Shown here one piece after another: positions 44,016-52,639 of a stretch of 64,000 nucleotides of DNA; position 1 is the stretch's first letter, and each line of letters begins with the position of its first letter. The stretch is taken from assembly GCF_011752565.1 (NCBI RefSeq), contig NZ_VWXK01000002.1:186001-250000 (forward strand), given 5' to 3'. The notes beneath the pieces were generated by a model. The model worked only from the letters and a program-made list of their open reading frames with translations, was not told the DNA's origin and did not search any database. The DNA comes from Pantoea sp. Ap-967 (GTDB lineage: Bacteria > Pseudomonadota > Gammaproteobacteria > Pseudomonadales > Pseudomonadaceae). Both the position numbers and the translations under genes were made by a program.

Positions 44016-45782
44016 TCACACCAGGGAACCGGGGTTGTGCTGGTACTTCTCATGGATCGCCCGGGCCGTGCGGATGGCCAGGGCGCCCACGGTGCTGGTG
44101 GGGTTGTAGCCGGCGTTGGTAGGAAACGCCGAGGCGCCGACCACGAACACGTTGTGTGCATCCCAGCTCTGCAGGTAGGTGTTGACCGCGCTGGTGCGCG
44201 GGTCATCGCCCATGACCATGCCGCCCTGGGTGTGGTTGGAGTTCTCGTCGTACGGGCTCCACGCCTTGGCGGCCGAGTTGAAGGTGTGCACGTGCTTGGC
44301 ACCCATTTTCTTGCCGATGTCAACGGCGCGCTGCTCGATGAAACGGGCCATGTTGCGGTCGTTCTGGTTCCAGTCGAAGGTCATGCGCAGCAGCGGCGTG
44401 CCCCAGCGGTCCTTATAGTTCGGGTCCAGCGACAGGTAGGCATCGCGGGCTGGCATCGAAGTGCCCTGGCCGAAGATGATCCCGTAGTTCTGGTAGTTGT
44501 CCTTGTAGGTCTGCTTGAAACCCTTGCCCCAACGCGGGCTGCCCGGCGGCAGCAGCCCTGCCCGGCCGATCGGCATGCCCTCGCGAGACACGGTGAGCAA
44601 GCCGGCGCCGCCGATGAAGTCGAGCTGGCTGTGGTCGAAGTTGTCGCCGTTGTAGTCGTCCACCTGGATGCCCAGGCCGCCGGCACCGATGAACGGGTTG
44701 AGGGTTTCGTCCTCGAACCACACGTGGGCGCCTGCGCAAGTCTGGTAGTTGTAGGCGCGGCCGATGGTGCCGGTCTGGCTGACCGGGTCGTACTGCTGGC
44801 CGATGCCGCTGAGCAGCATCAGGCGGGCGTTGTCGTAGGTGAACGAGCACAGCGCGACGATATCGGCCGGCTGGATCACCTCGCGGCCTTGCTCGTCGAA
44901 GTAGCTGACGCCGGTGGCGGTCTTGCCGTCTTCAGCCTTGTGAATCCTGGTCACGTAGCCCTGGGTGATCAGGGTGAAATTCTTGCGCCGCATCAGCGCC
45001 GGGATCACGCAGGCCTGGGGCGAGGACTTGGAGTAGTTGCCGCAGCCATGGAACATGCAGTAGCCGCAGTAGGTGCACGGCGCCATGCTCACGCCCAACG
45101 GGTTGACGTAGGCCGCGCCAACGTGGGCCACCGGGATGTAGAACGGGTGCAGGCCCATCTGCGCGGTGCTGTCACGGTAAATCTGCATCAGCCGCGAATC
45201 CTTCAACGCAGGCGTCGGGAACTCGCGGCTGCGCGGGCCTTCGAACGGGTTGCCGCCGGGGCGGATCTCACCATTGAGGTTGCCGGCAATGCCGGAGATG
45301 CCGGCGATGCGCTCGAAGCGGTCGTAGAACGGCTCCAGATCGGCATAGGTGATGCCCCAGTCCTGCACCTGCTCCAGGCCCTTGAGCTTGCTCGCGCCGT
45401 AGCGCTCCAGGGTGGCCGAACGCACGCGGAAGTCCCATTCGGAGAAACGCCAGGCCATGCCGGCCCAGTGGAAGCCCGCGCCGCCCACCGACTTGCCCAT
45501 CTGGAAGGCTTTCAGCTCGCGGGTTGGCACCGCGATCTGGCCGGAGTGGTTGCGGAACGTCAGGGTGTAGTCGCCTGGCTGCAGCAGCAGCTCGCGGCGG
45601 ATGGTCCAGCGCAGCTCGTCGGGGTCGACGGCCGGTGGCGTATCGGTGGAAGTGTCGAGCCACGGACCGCGGTCGATGGCGACCACTTCCAGCCCGGCGC
45701 GGGTCAGTTCTTCGGCCATCAGCGAGCCGGCCCAGCCCAGGCCGACGATGACCACGTCAGCTTTTTTACGTGTAATTGCCAT
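44016..45782 (-). CDS. GMC-type FAD dehydrogenase subunit, complex I
   Basis: The catalytic flavoprotein (588 residues) of a membrane-bound gluconate/sugar dehydrogenase. The FAD Rossmann motif is VVIVGLGWAGSLMAEEL, followed by GKSVGGAGFHWAGM. A cysteine cluster CTYCGYCMFHGC (near residue 230) is likely an iron-sulphur site as in FAD-dependent gluconate and glucose dehydrogenases. The C-terminal GMC pair is His in NHTQGGMVMG and Asn in NAGYNPT. Without its own signal it would be exported with the Tat-bearing gamma subunit. An overlapping antisense frame of similar length is a GC artefact. Confidence 0.93.
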   Translation of the reverse strand: MAITRKKADVVIVGLGWAGSLMAEELTRAGLEVVAIDRGPWLDTSTDTPPAVDPDELRWTIRRELLLQPGDYTLTFRNHSGQIAVPTRELKAFQMGKSVGGAGFHWAGMAWRFSEWDFRVRSATLERYGASKLKGLEQVQDWGITYADLEPFYDRFERIAGISGIAGNLNGEIRPGGNPFEGPRSREFPTPALKDSRLMQIYRDSTAQMGLHPFYIPVAHVGAAYVNPLGVSMAPCTYCGYCMFHGCGNYSKSSPQACVIPALMRRKNFTLITQGYVTRIHKAEDGKTATGVSYFDEQGREVIQPADIVALCSFTYDNARLMLLSGIGQQYDPVSQTGTIGRAYNYQTCAGAHVWFEDETLNPFIGAGGLGIQVDDYNGDNFDHSQLDFIGGAGLLTVSREGMPIGRAGLLPPGSPRWGKGFKQTYKDNYQNYGIIFGQGTSMPARDAYLSLDPNYKDRWGTPLLRMTFDWNQNDRNMARFIEQRAVDIGKKMGAKHVHTFNSAAKAWSPYDENSNHTQGGMVMGDDPRTSAVNTYLQSWDAHNVFVVGASAFPTNAGYNPTSTVGALAIRTARAIHEKYQHNPGSLV

Positions 45783-45799
45783 GTTGGTTTCCTCTGGCC

Positions 45800-46522
45800 T
45801 CAGCTCACCGGGATCAGGCTGATGGGCGCCAGGCCCAGGTCCTGCCCGCGACGGTCGATGTATTGGCGGTAGTCGTAGCGAGCGCCGGGGAAGCCCACCA
45901 GCTTCCAGCCGACCATGCCGCGGTTGCCGCCATAGAGCGGGTCGGCGAAGTAGCCTTCGCGCACGCTGAGCAGCAGGAATTCGAACAGGCGGCTGCCGCT
46001 GCCGGCGCCTTCCCAGTCCAGGCGGCCTTCGTCCAGCTGGCGCAGGATCGCGTCCATCTGCTCGCCATCGAGTTCGGCGAAGGCACGGCCGTGCAGCTGG
46101 CGGGCGTGCTGATCGATGAACGCAAGGCCGGCCAGGGTGTAGTCGCGTCGGGTGCGCAGGCTGATGGTCAAGCCCATCAGCGCGGACTCGTCGGCCTGAA
46201 GCGGTCGCTCCAGGTACAGGTCCTTGGACTCGCCGTAGGGGCCGTTCATCTGCGCGTCGAGGTAGTCGACGCAGCCGGCCTCGCTGGCCGAGGCACCCAG
46301 CTCGTCACGGGGAATCAGGCGGTCGAACACGGCAGTCAGGGTGGCGCGGGCCTGGCCCTTGAACACATTGCCCTGGCCGCCACTCATCACCGGCGATGGC
46401 AGCATTTCACGGTTCAGGCCGGTTTCCGGCGGCACCGACTTGAGTTCCACTGCGCCGACCTTGGCCAGGCCAGCGGCGGCGAACAACGCACCCATTGAAC
46501 GCAAGGCGTCCCTACGCTTCAT
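45800..46522 (-). CDS. gluconate 2-dehydrogenase subunit 3 (gamma) family, complex I
   Basis: A 240-residue subunit with a twin-arginine signal (MKRRDALRSMGALFAAAGLA). The family markers TAVFDRLIPRDELG, AGCVDYLDAQMNGPYG and DPLYGGNRGMVGWKLVGFPG are present. It carries the flavoprotein across the membrane and helps maturation in characterised relatives. The start at 46522 is preceded by GGAG; longer upstream frames do not fit. It heads the three-gene operon, transcribed away from the LacI gene at 46766. Confidence 0.92.
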   Translation of the reverse strand: MKRRDALRSMGALFAAAGLAKVGAVELKSVPPETGLNREMLPSPVMSGGQGNVFKGQARATLTAVFDRLIPRDELGASASEAGCVDYLDAQMNGPYGESKDLYLERPLQADESALMGLTISLRTRRDYTLAGLAFIDQHARQLHGRAFAELDGEQMDAILRQLDEGRLDWEGAGSGSRLFEFLLLSVREGYFADPLYGGNRGMVGWKLVGFPGARYDYRQYIDRRGQDLGLAPISLIPVS

Positions 46523-46710
46523 GGAGTTCTCCTTATCGACAATCACGGGGGAGCCGTGCGGCAGGTCGCGGAATTTCGGGCACGCAAAGGCACACGGCGA
46601 GCACGGACGGGCTCGTCGGGGGCGATGGGGATCTGGGCGGATGAACGAAAAACGCGGTGTACTGGGGAGTGAACCTGGCAACCTGCCGATCACGGCGGGT
46701 GCCAGTCTAT

Positions 46711-46731
46711 GGCGCGGCATAACGCCGCGCC
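46711..46731 (-). terminator. hairpin after LacI-type gene
   Basis: GGCGCGGC pairs with GCCGCGCC around ATAAC, 35 bases past the LacI stop, before the gamma-subunit gene on the same strand. It probably insulates the two transcripts. Confidence 0.45.
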
Positions 46732-46740
46732 ATCAAGGCG

Positions 46741-46758
46741 TTGACGTGTTTACGTCAA
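46741..46758. promoter_or_regulatory. TTGACGTGTTTACGTCAA dyad, possible LacI-type operator
   Basis: A perfect 7-bp inverted repeat with a 4-base spacer, located between the LacI gene end and the dehydrogenase operon, about 220 bases upstream of the gamma-subunit start. Either an operator for the adjacent LacI protein or part of the transcript end; the position is remote from the start codon. Confidence 0.35.
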
Positions 46759-46765
46759 AATCGCT

Positions 46766-47794
46766 TCAACACGAGGCAGGCGGGAGGGTTTCGTCGATCA
46801 CCATACGCAGCTGCGGCCACACCTGTGGCGGTGCGTCCAGGTCACCGTTGGCGTACAGCAGTTGCTGGATGGCAGCTTCGGCCTGCCCTTCAGGGTCCTG
46901 GTCGAGCACCAAGGAAAGCAGCCCTTCGCGGAGCATGTCGGCATGCTGCGCTGTAGCCTCATGGCTGATCCAGACCAAACGCCTGGCATGCCTGGACAGC
47001 GCCTGGTGCACGCCCGTAGAGCCACTGCCGGTGGTGTACAGCCCGACCACCCCAGCGTCCTGAGCCAGGTACTCGCTGATCTTCGACGCATTGAGCTGGT
47101 TGTCGTCGAAGCACTCCACCGGGCCAAGTACCTCGACCTGCGGCGCCCGCTCGGCCATGACCTCGAGAAAGCCCTGCACACGCTGCTGATGGGCGCGATA
47201 GAGCAATGAGTTGGTTACCAGCAGCACACGGCCCTGGGCCGGCGCAACCCATTGGCTCATCAGTCGCCCGGCGGCGCGGCCGGCGACATGGTTGTCGATC
47301 CCGGCGTAGATCGCCCCTTCCAGCCCAGGCAGGCTGCTGGTCACCAGTATCACCGGCACACCAGCAGCGACCTGCGCACTGAGGGCTTCACGCACCTGCG
47401 GGGTGTCCTGGGCAACCACGATCAACCCCTGGCGCGGCACCCTGGGCTTATTGATGAGATCCAGCAGTTGCTGCGGATCGCGCTCCTGCCAGACATGGCG
47501 CTGCAGCACCAGCCGCGAGCGGTGCATCTGCGCTTGTTTGACGAAGGCTGCAGCCAGACGCCGGTAATGGTCGGTGGCGCTGTCTACCAGCAATAAATCG
47601 AAGCGCAGCAAGCCATGCAGCGCAGACGGGAGCAAGCGTTTGAGCCCCAGCGCCTGGGCTGCCTGCAGCACCTTGCGACGCTTGCTGTCGGAAACGCTGC
47701 CGCGCTCGTTCAACACTCGGTCGACGGTGCTCAGGCTGACGCCGGCCAATTGGGCGACATCAGCCATGCCTTGGCGACGGTCAGTCTTGTCCAC
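46766..47794 (-). CDS. LacI-family transcriptional regulator
   Basis: A 342-residue regulator. The DNA-binding segment MADVAQLAGVSLSTVDRVLNERG is followed by a sugar-binding periplasmic-type domain (type-1 PBP fold: IYAGIDNHVAGRAAGRLM, GRVLLVTNSL, LYTTGSGSTG). The start is a GTG at 47794 or the ATG at 47767; LacI proteins often begin close to the helix-turn-helix. It sits between the dehydratase/MFS operon and dehydrogenase operon I, and may control either or both. Confidence 0.9.
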   Translation of the reverse strand: MDKTDRRQGMADVAQLAGVSLSTVDRVLNERGSVSDSKRRKVLQAAQALGLKRLLPSALHGLLRFDLLLVDSATDHYRRLAAAFVKQAQMHRSRLVLQRHVWQERDPQQLLDLINKPRVPRQGLIVVAQDTPQVREALSAQVAAGVPVILVTSSLPGLEGAIYAGIDNHVAGRAAGRLMSQWVAPAQGRVLLVTNSLLYRAHQQRVQGFLEVMAERAPQVEVLGPVECFDDNQLNASKISEYLAQDAGVVGLYTTGSGSTGVHQALSRHARRLVWISHEATAQHADMLREGLLSLVLDQDPEGQAEAAIQQLLYANGDLDAPPQVWPQLRMVIDETLPPASC

Positions 47795-47850
47795 CTAGAA
47801 ACATCCAGTAACCAAAGACGCGGAGTCTGCCATGCCTGCGCCGCTTTCGC

Positions 47851-48771
47851 CTACTCCGCGTCATTCTCCTGCCCCGTGTGGCGAGCACCCTTTTCATTGA
47901 ACGCCAACCACCTCAATCGGCGCGGCATCCAGCCCCGACGCAGCAGCCAGCCATCGAGCGAGAACTTGCCGGCCCCGGTCACCATCACCCCGGCAAACAC
48001 CACCATCAACAGCATCACGTACTCCCAGCCACCCCCGCCCGCCGAGGCCCAGGCATACCCTCGGCTCCACTCCCCGCCGAAACCGACCGTGGCCACCAGG
48101 AAGTACACCAGGCTCACAAATGCCCCCAGCCTTGCGAACAACCCCAACCCGACGCTGACGGCACTGGCAAACTCGATCAGCCCACCGAGCACGACGAAGT
48201 ACGCCGCGACCTCGCCGAGGCCAAAGCCCTGGAAGCCCGTCTCCAAGCGGTGAAACCAACCCAGCCCGGCGAAGATCTTCTCGGAACTGTGGCACAGCTC
48301 GTTCAGGCCGAAGTACATGCGCACGATCGTCGCCTGCCACAACAGCAATCCCAGCCAAGCCCCTGGCTTGTTGCGATCACGGCGCAGGTCGCTGAGCACG
48401 CAGTCGGCGAACTGCAACAGCAACGGCACGGCGGCAATGCTCGCGACCCAGACCATGACCAATGCATCGTTCATCGCCGCCACGCGCCAGGCGATCAGGA
48501 ACGGTAGCAACGACAGCAGAAAGCCCGGGGCGAACGCCTTGGGGGTGATCAGCGCCGCGCTGAACAAGGCAACGCACATCCACAGCGTGCTCGACCAGGC
48601 GGCGAAGTCAGGCAGCGAGTGATTGCCCCAACCACAGTAAAGGGCGGCCACCAGAGTCGCCGCCAGCCCGGCCACGCTGAGCGTGTTGGGCATGCGCGAC
48701 GGCGTGAGCAGGCCGTAGTCGTTGGCATAGGCGCCCTCGACCATATCAAGGGAACGTACTGGACTGTTCAT
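47851..48771 (-). CDS. DoxX-type multi-helix membrane protein
   Basis: A 306-residue inner-membrane protein with about eight hydrophobic helices. The central part (MYFGLNELCHSSEKIFAGLGWFHRLETGFQG, then a helix and FARLGAFVSLVYFLVATVGFG) resembles the DoxX fold of quinone-interacting or redox-associated membrane proteins. The ATG at 48771 has GAGG upstream. It is the last gene of the operon running from the dehydratase at 53842. A link with quinone reduction by the dehydrogenase is plausible but not shown. Confidence 0.75.
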   Translation of the reverse strand: MNSPVRSLDMVEGAYANDYGLLTPSRMPNTLSVAGLAATLVAALYCGWGNHSLPDFAAWSSTLWMCVALFSAALITPKAFAPGFLLSLLPFLIAWRVAAMNDALVMVWVASIAAVPLLLQFADCVLSDLRRDRNKPGAWLGLLLWQATIVRMYFGLNELCHSSEKIFAGLGWFHRLETGFQGFGLGEVAAYFVVLGGLIEFASAVSVGLGLFARLGAFVSLVYFLVATVGFGGEWSRGYAWASAGGGGWEYVMLLMVVFAGVMVTGAGKFSLDGWLLRRGWMPRRLRWLAFNEKGARHTGQENDAE

Positions 48772-48783
48772 CACGAACCTCGC

Positions 48784-49296
48784 TCAAGGGTGGCTGACAG
48801 GCAGGGTTTTCTCGAAGGCACGCGCAAGCTCCGTGGCCATGCGCTGCTCCTGGTCATCGCTGGCACCGCCGGCCACGCCCAAGGCGCCGACAGCCTGGCC
48901 CTGCTGACGGATCACCACCCCGGCGACGGCGGGCAGGATGCCAGGGATGCTGCCCAGTTGCAGGTTCTTCTGCCGCGCCAGGTCGTAGAACACCACGGTG
49001 TCGACGTCGTTGATCGCCGCCGAGTTGGCCTTCTTGATCGCCGCCTCGATGCAACCCGGGGCGGCGCCGTCCATGCGTTTGAAGGCCAGCAGGTAACCAT
49101 TGGCGTCGGTTACCGCGATGCATGGGTGGGTGCCTTCGGCGCGGGCCTTGGCCACGGCGGTATCGAGCAGCGCTGCCGCGCCGCCCAGGGAGAGCTGGGT
49201 GGTGCCACGCAAGGCAGTGCCTTCACTGGCCTGGGCCCATGGCGCGGCGAGCAGGGTGAGGCCTGTCAGGAGCAGGCGCCGGAAATGAACGTTCAT
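48784..49296 (-). CDS. GlcG/HbpS-family protein (copy 1), exported
   Basis: A 170-residue GlcG/HbpS-fold protein with a signal peptide (LLLTGLTLLAAPWAQA). Typical strands are PCIAVTDANGYLLAFKRMDGA and KANSAAINDVDTVVFYDLAR, with GIPxxxGGVVIR-like GILPAVAGVVIRQQG. HbpS-like members bind haem in the periplasm or extracellularly; GlcG is of uncertain function next to glycolate oxidase. The ATG at 49296 follows AAGGAATTGCAG. A paralog lies immediately upstream. Confidence 0.87.
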   Translation of the reverse strand: MNVHFRRLLLTGLTLLAAPWAQASEGTALRGTTQLSLGGAAALLDTAVAKARAEGTHPCIAVTDANGYLLAFKRMDGAAPGCIEAAIKKANSAAINDVDTVVFYDLARQKNLQLGSIPGILPAVAGVVIRQQGQAVGALGVAGGASDDQEQRMATELARAFEKTLPVSHP

Positions 49297-49360
49297 CTGC
49301 AATTCCTTTTCAATCGATCCAGGTTGGCCCTCCGCGCATTCGCGCAGAGGGCCACGGCCA

Positions 49361-49846
49361 TCAGCGGAAGGTCGCTGCCACGTCTTCGGCGAGTTTCTGC
49401 TCGGTCAGGTCGGTGGCACCGCTGACGCCAACACTGCCGACCACATTGCCACCGTGCTTGACCACTACCCCGCCCACTGCCGGCAGGATGCCGGGGATGG
49501 TGCCGATGGCCAGGTTCTCCTTGCGCGCCAGGTCGTAGAAGGTGATGGTGTTGATGGCAAACCGCGCTGCCGAGGTGGCCTTGGCAATCGACGCCTCGAC
49601 GCAACCGGCATAGGCACCCTGCATGCGGGTAAAGGCCAGCAGGTGGCCGTCGGCATCGGTGACCGCGATGCAGATCTTCATGGCGCGGCTGGCGGCCAGT
49701 TCGGTGGCTTGCTGCGCCAACTGCTGGGCAGCGGCGGTGGACAGGTTTTCCTGGGCCACCACCGTGGCTGCCGGGCTGGCCGCCTGGGCGGAGGTCGCCA
49801 TGGCGAAGGCAAGGGACAAGGCGGCGATGGTCATTGTTGTTTTCAT
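49361..49846 (-). CDS. GlcG/HbpS-family protein (copy 2), exported
   Basis: A 161-residue paralog of the preceding protein, also with signal peptide (IAALSLAFAMATSAQA). It shares CIAVTDADGHLLAFTRMQGA, CVEASIAKATSAA, and GIPGILPAVGGVVVKHGGNV. AGGAG lies nine bases before the ATG. Tandem GlcG copies beside GMC/cytochrome dehydrogenases recur in proteobacteria; they might assist haem or cofactor delivery in the periplasm, which is inference. Confidence 0.87.
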   Translation of the reverse strand: MKTTMTIAALSLAFAMATSAQAASPAATVVAQENLSTAAAQQLAQQATELAASRAMKICIAVTDADGHLLAFTRMQGAYAGCVEASIAKATSAARFAINTITFYDLARKENLAIGTIPGILPAVGGVVVKHGGNVVGSVGVSGATDLTEQKLAEDVAATFR

Positions 49847-49975
49847 CGGTACATCTCCTGGGTAGGTGCCCTGTGCGTGCTTGCGCAGGGCTGACTGAAT
49901 GCGGGCGCAGGGGCGCCCTGCTCGCGAGCCGCTGGGGCTCGCAAGTGCATCAAGTGGGTTACTGGGGTAAGTGGA

Positions 49976-51163
49976 TCAGCGGGCAACGCTGGCCAGCGGC
50001 TTGCCGACCATGGCCGGGACTTTCTCGCGCCCGCCCAGGGCTGCCGGCAACTGCACCTTGTAGATCATGAACGGCCGCACGATCGCGTCCTGGCCGCCAG
50101 GGCCTCGGTTGGAGGCCATGCGCGCACTCTGCGGCACCGGGATGTAAAGCTCGCGTTGATCGGAAATGATCATTGCATCCGGGTTCCACAGCCGCGGGTC
50201 CTCGGCGACCACGCGCAGCGTGCCGTCCGGGGCGTACACCGAGACGCGCGGCCGGTCATACTCGCCCAGGTAGACATTGCCGGCGCTGTCCATCGCGGTG
50301 CCGGTCAGCGGGCTGGTGTCATGCACGAACTCGACCTGCTTGCCTAGCTCCGCCTCGCTGATCCGCGTGTCGCGCAACGCTGCGGTCGGCACCCGCCACA
50401 ATGGCCCGCTCAGCGGCTGGTAGTACAGCCATTGGCCGTCGGGGCTGATCTCGATAGGGTCGGAATGCACTTGGTGATCGCTGCCGTCAGCCAGCAGTAG
50501 CGGCTGGCCGTTTTCTCCGATCGGCCGGCGTTCGGGCGCCATCTGCGTCGACGGATGCCCAGCCAGGCGGCGCACGGCTTCACCGGTTTTCAGGTTGACG
50601 ACGATGATCGCGCCCAGGCCCGAGTCGGTCACATAGGCATGCTCGCTGTCCAGGCGCAGGTCGTTGAGGTTGGCGCCGGCCGGCAACACGCTGGCGGGCA
50701 GGCTGATGCTGCGCAGCAACTTGCCGTCGCGGGTGTCGAACTGCAGGATCTTCTGCCCGGGGTTGATGCCTTTGGGCCCGGCATCTTCGCCCTGGTCGAT
50801 GGCCCACAGGGTGTCGTCGTCAAAGATATGGATGGTGTTGATCTTTACCAGCGCCTCAGCGCTCGGCTTGCCCGGTGCCCAGGCATTCCACTGCCCGCCC
50901 GGGAACGGCTTGAGGCTGCCGTCGGGCAGCACCTCGGCGATCGACGGGGTTTTCTCGAAGCCCGGCCAGCGCGGCAGGCCGACGAACAGGCGGCCACCGG
51001 AAGTCAGCGCCACGGCGTTGCACAGCCAGTCCAGGCGGGCGACCTCAGTCAGCGGCTGACCGCTGGGCGGCAGATCCTGCGCCTGTATCAGCGGCGTGCA
51101 GGCAAGGCCGAAGGCAAAACCGGCAATGCGCAAAGCGCGGGAAGTACGTCCTGATGCGTTCAT
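49976..51163 (-). CDS. yellow/MRJP-like (L-dopachrome tautomerase-related) beta-propeller protein, exported
   Basis: A 395-residue secreted six-bladed beta-propeller with a signal peptide (basic start, then IAGFAFGLACTPLIQA). Yellow/MRJP-like blades are seen: LFVGLPRWPGFEKTPSIAEV, INTIHIFDDDTLWAIDQG, LNDLRLDSEHAYVTDSGLGA, and EISPDGQWLYYQPL. The propeller overlaps the SMP-30 lactonase class. Between an MFS carrier, a sugar-acid dehydratase and dehydrogenases that make lactones, the natural role is periplasmic lactone hydrolysis; this is inference from context. Confidence 0.82.
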   Translation of the reverse strand: MNASGRTSRALRIAGFAFGLACTPLIQAQDLPPSGQPLTEVARLDWLCNAVALTSGGRLFVGLPRWPGFEKTPSIAEVLPDGSLKPFPGGQWNAWAPGKPSAEALVKINTIHIFDDDTLWAIDQGEDAGPKGINPGQKILQFDTRDGKLLRSISLPASVLPAGANLNDLRLDSEHAYVTDSGLGAIIVVNLKTGEAVRRLAGHPSTQMAPERRPIGENGQPLLLADGSDHQVHSDPIEISPDGQWLYYQPLSGPLWRVPTAALRDTRISEAELGKQVEFVHDTSPLTGTAMDSAGNVYLGEYDRPRVSVYAPDGTLRVVAEDPRLWNPDAMIISDQRELYIPVPQSARMASNRGPGGQDAIVRPFMIYKVQLPAALGGREKVPAMVGKPLASVAR

Positions 51164-51189
51164 TATTGTTGTCCTTGTCAGTAATGGAA

Positions 51190-52578
51190 TCAGCGCGCAG
51201 TAGCGGGCTTGAGCGATGGCGCGGGCCGGTCGCGGTCTTGCGGGTTCGCGCTGTCGTCAGGGCGTTGCAGCGGGCCGACGATGAGCAGGTAGCTGACGAA
51301 CGCACCGACGGCATTCAGCGCGACATACACCAGGGCACCGTTGAACGAGTGCATCGACTGCACCATGTAGCCGATCACCACCGGGGTGACGATGCCGGCC
51401 AGGCTGCCAAAGGTGTTGAAGATCGCGCCATTCATGCCGATGCTGTCCTTGGGCGAGACGTCGGCGATGATTGCCCAGCCCAGCGCGCCCACGCCCTTGC
51501 CAAAAAAAGCCAGGGCCATGAACAGCACGATCAGCAGGTTGGTTTCCACGTAGTTGCACAGGATCATGCTCATCGACAGCGCCATGCCGATGAAGATCGG
51601 TAGCTTGCGCGCCAACGTCAGCGACATCCCCTTGCGCAACATCCAGTCTGAAGCCATGCCCCCGGTGATCCCGCCCACAAACCCGCAAATCGCTGGCACC
51701 GCCGCCAACAGCCCGGCATCCAGCAACGACAGCCCGCGCTGCTGCACCAGGTACACCGGGAACCAGGTGAGGAAGAAGAACGTCAACGTGCTGATGCAGA
51801 ACTGCGCCAGGTAGATGCCGAGGAACATGCGCTGACGCAGCAAGCCACGGGCGCGCGTCCAGGTGCCGCGCCAGCCCTGCCCTGGCGGCCGGCTGGCTGC
51901 GTGCTCGCGCAGGCTGGCCCCGCCTAGACACATGGCTTCGCGCTCCACCGCCGTCAGCGTCGGGTGCTCGACTGGCGCCTTGATGCGGCGGATGAACAGC
52001 ACACCCATGGCGACGCCCGCCGCGCCCATCACATAGAACACCCACGGCCAGCCCCAGCGGGTCGAAATCCACGCCAGCAAAGGTGTGAACACCACCGCCG
52101 CGAAGTACTGGGACGAATTGAAGATCGCCGTCGCGGTGCCACGTTCAGCCGTGGGGAACCACATCGAGACGATCTTGCTGTTGGCCGGAAAGCACGGTGC
52201 CTCGGCAGCGCCGACCAGAAAACGCAAGGCGAATACGGCGACGAAGGCCAAGCCCACCGGCATCATCGCGACGGTGCCGATCAACCCGGTGAACAGCGAC
52301 CAGGCGACGATCGCCAAGCCCAGCACACGGATGCTGCCGAAGCGGTCGATGGCAAGGCCTCCCGGCAGTTGCAGGAGCATGTAGGCCCAGGCGAAGGCCG
52401 AGAACAACCAGCCCATCTGGGCATGCCCCAGGCCCATTTCATCGGCCAGGCTGGCGCCGGCGATGGACAGCGTGGCGCGGTCGCCCTGGTTGATGATCAT
52501 CATCACGAACAGCAGGGCAATGACTTCATGGCGCCGGTGTTCGGCGATGAAGCGGCGCAGAGAATGTATTTTTTTCAT
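51190..52578 (-). CDS. MFS transporter, anion:cation symporter (hexonate) type
   Basis: A 462-residue carrier with 12 helices. The family motifs of DgoT/GudP-like transporters are visible: MMIINQGDRATLSIAGASLADEMGL, GAAEAPCFPANSKIVSMWFP (helix 4-5 loop), and a C-half GIVTPVVIGYMV. These carriers import sugar acids such as galactonate and glucarate with protons. The ATG at 52578 has poor spacing of its site. It is preceded by a TTGCA-type dyad and sits between the dehydratase and lactonase genes of one operon. Confidence 0.9.
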   Translation of the reverse strand: MKKIHSLRRFIAEHRRHEVIALLFVMMIINQGDRATLSIAGASLADEMGLGHAQMGWLFSAFAWAYMLLQLPGGLAIDRFGSIRVLGLAIVAWSLFTGLIGTVAMMPVGLAFVAVFALRFLVGAAEAPCFPANSKIVSMWFPTAERGTATAIFNSSQYFAAVVFTPLLAWISTRWGWPWVFYVMGAAGVAMGVLFIRRIKAPVEHPTLTAVEREAMCLGGASLREHAASRPPGQGWRGTWTRARGLLRQRMFLGIYLAQFCISTLTFFFLTWFPVYLVQQRGLSLLDAGLLAAVPAICGFVGGITGGMASDWMLRKGMSLTLARKLPIFIGMALSMSMILCNYVETNLLIVLFMALAFFGKGVGALGWAIIADVSPKDSIGMNGAIFNTFGSLAGIVTPVVIGYMVQSMHSFNGALVYVALNAVGAFVSYLLIVGPLQRPDDSANPQDRDRPAPSLKPATAR

Positions 52579-52596
52579 TGTATTCTCGATACCGGT

Positions 52597-52612
52597 TTGC
52601 AAGCGCGTGCAA
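52597..52612. promoter_or_regulatory. LacI-type operator-like dyad TTGCAAGCGCGTGCAA
   Basis: A nearly perfect palindrome with central GCGC, as in many LacI-family operators, 18 bases before the MFS start and within the 61-base gap to the dehydratase gene. One base pair of the dyad is unmatched. Confidence 0.45.
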
Positions 52613-52639
52613 CCTGTGAGGCTGCCGCGCAGCAATCAG

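Noticed and set aside
44037..45872. 611-codon open frame antisense to the GMC gene of complex I
   Set aside because: It mirrors the high-GC third-position bias of the real gene, has no ribosome-binding site and no protein-like motif; the opposite strand has full FAD, Cys-cluster and GMC motifs.
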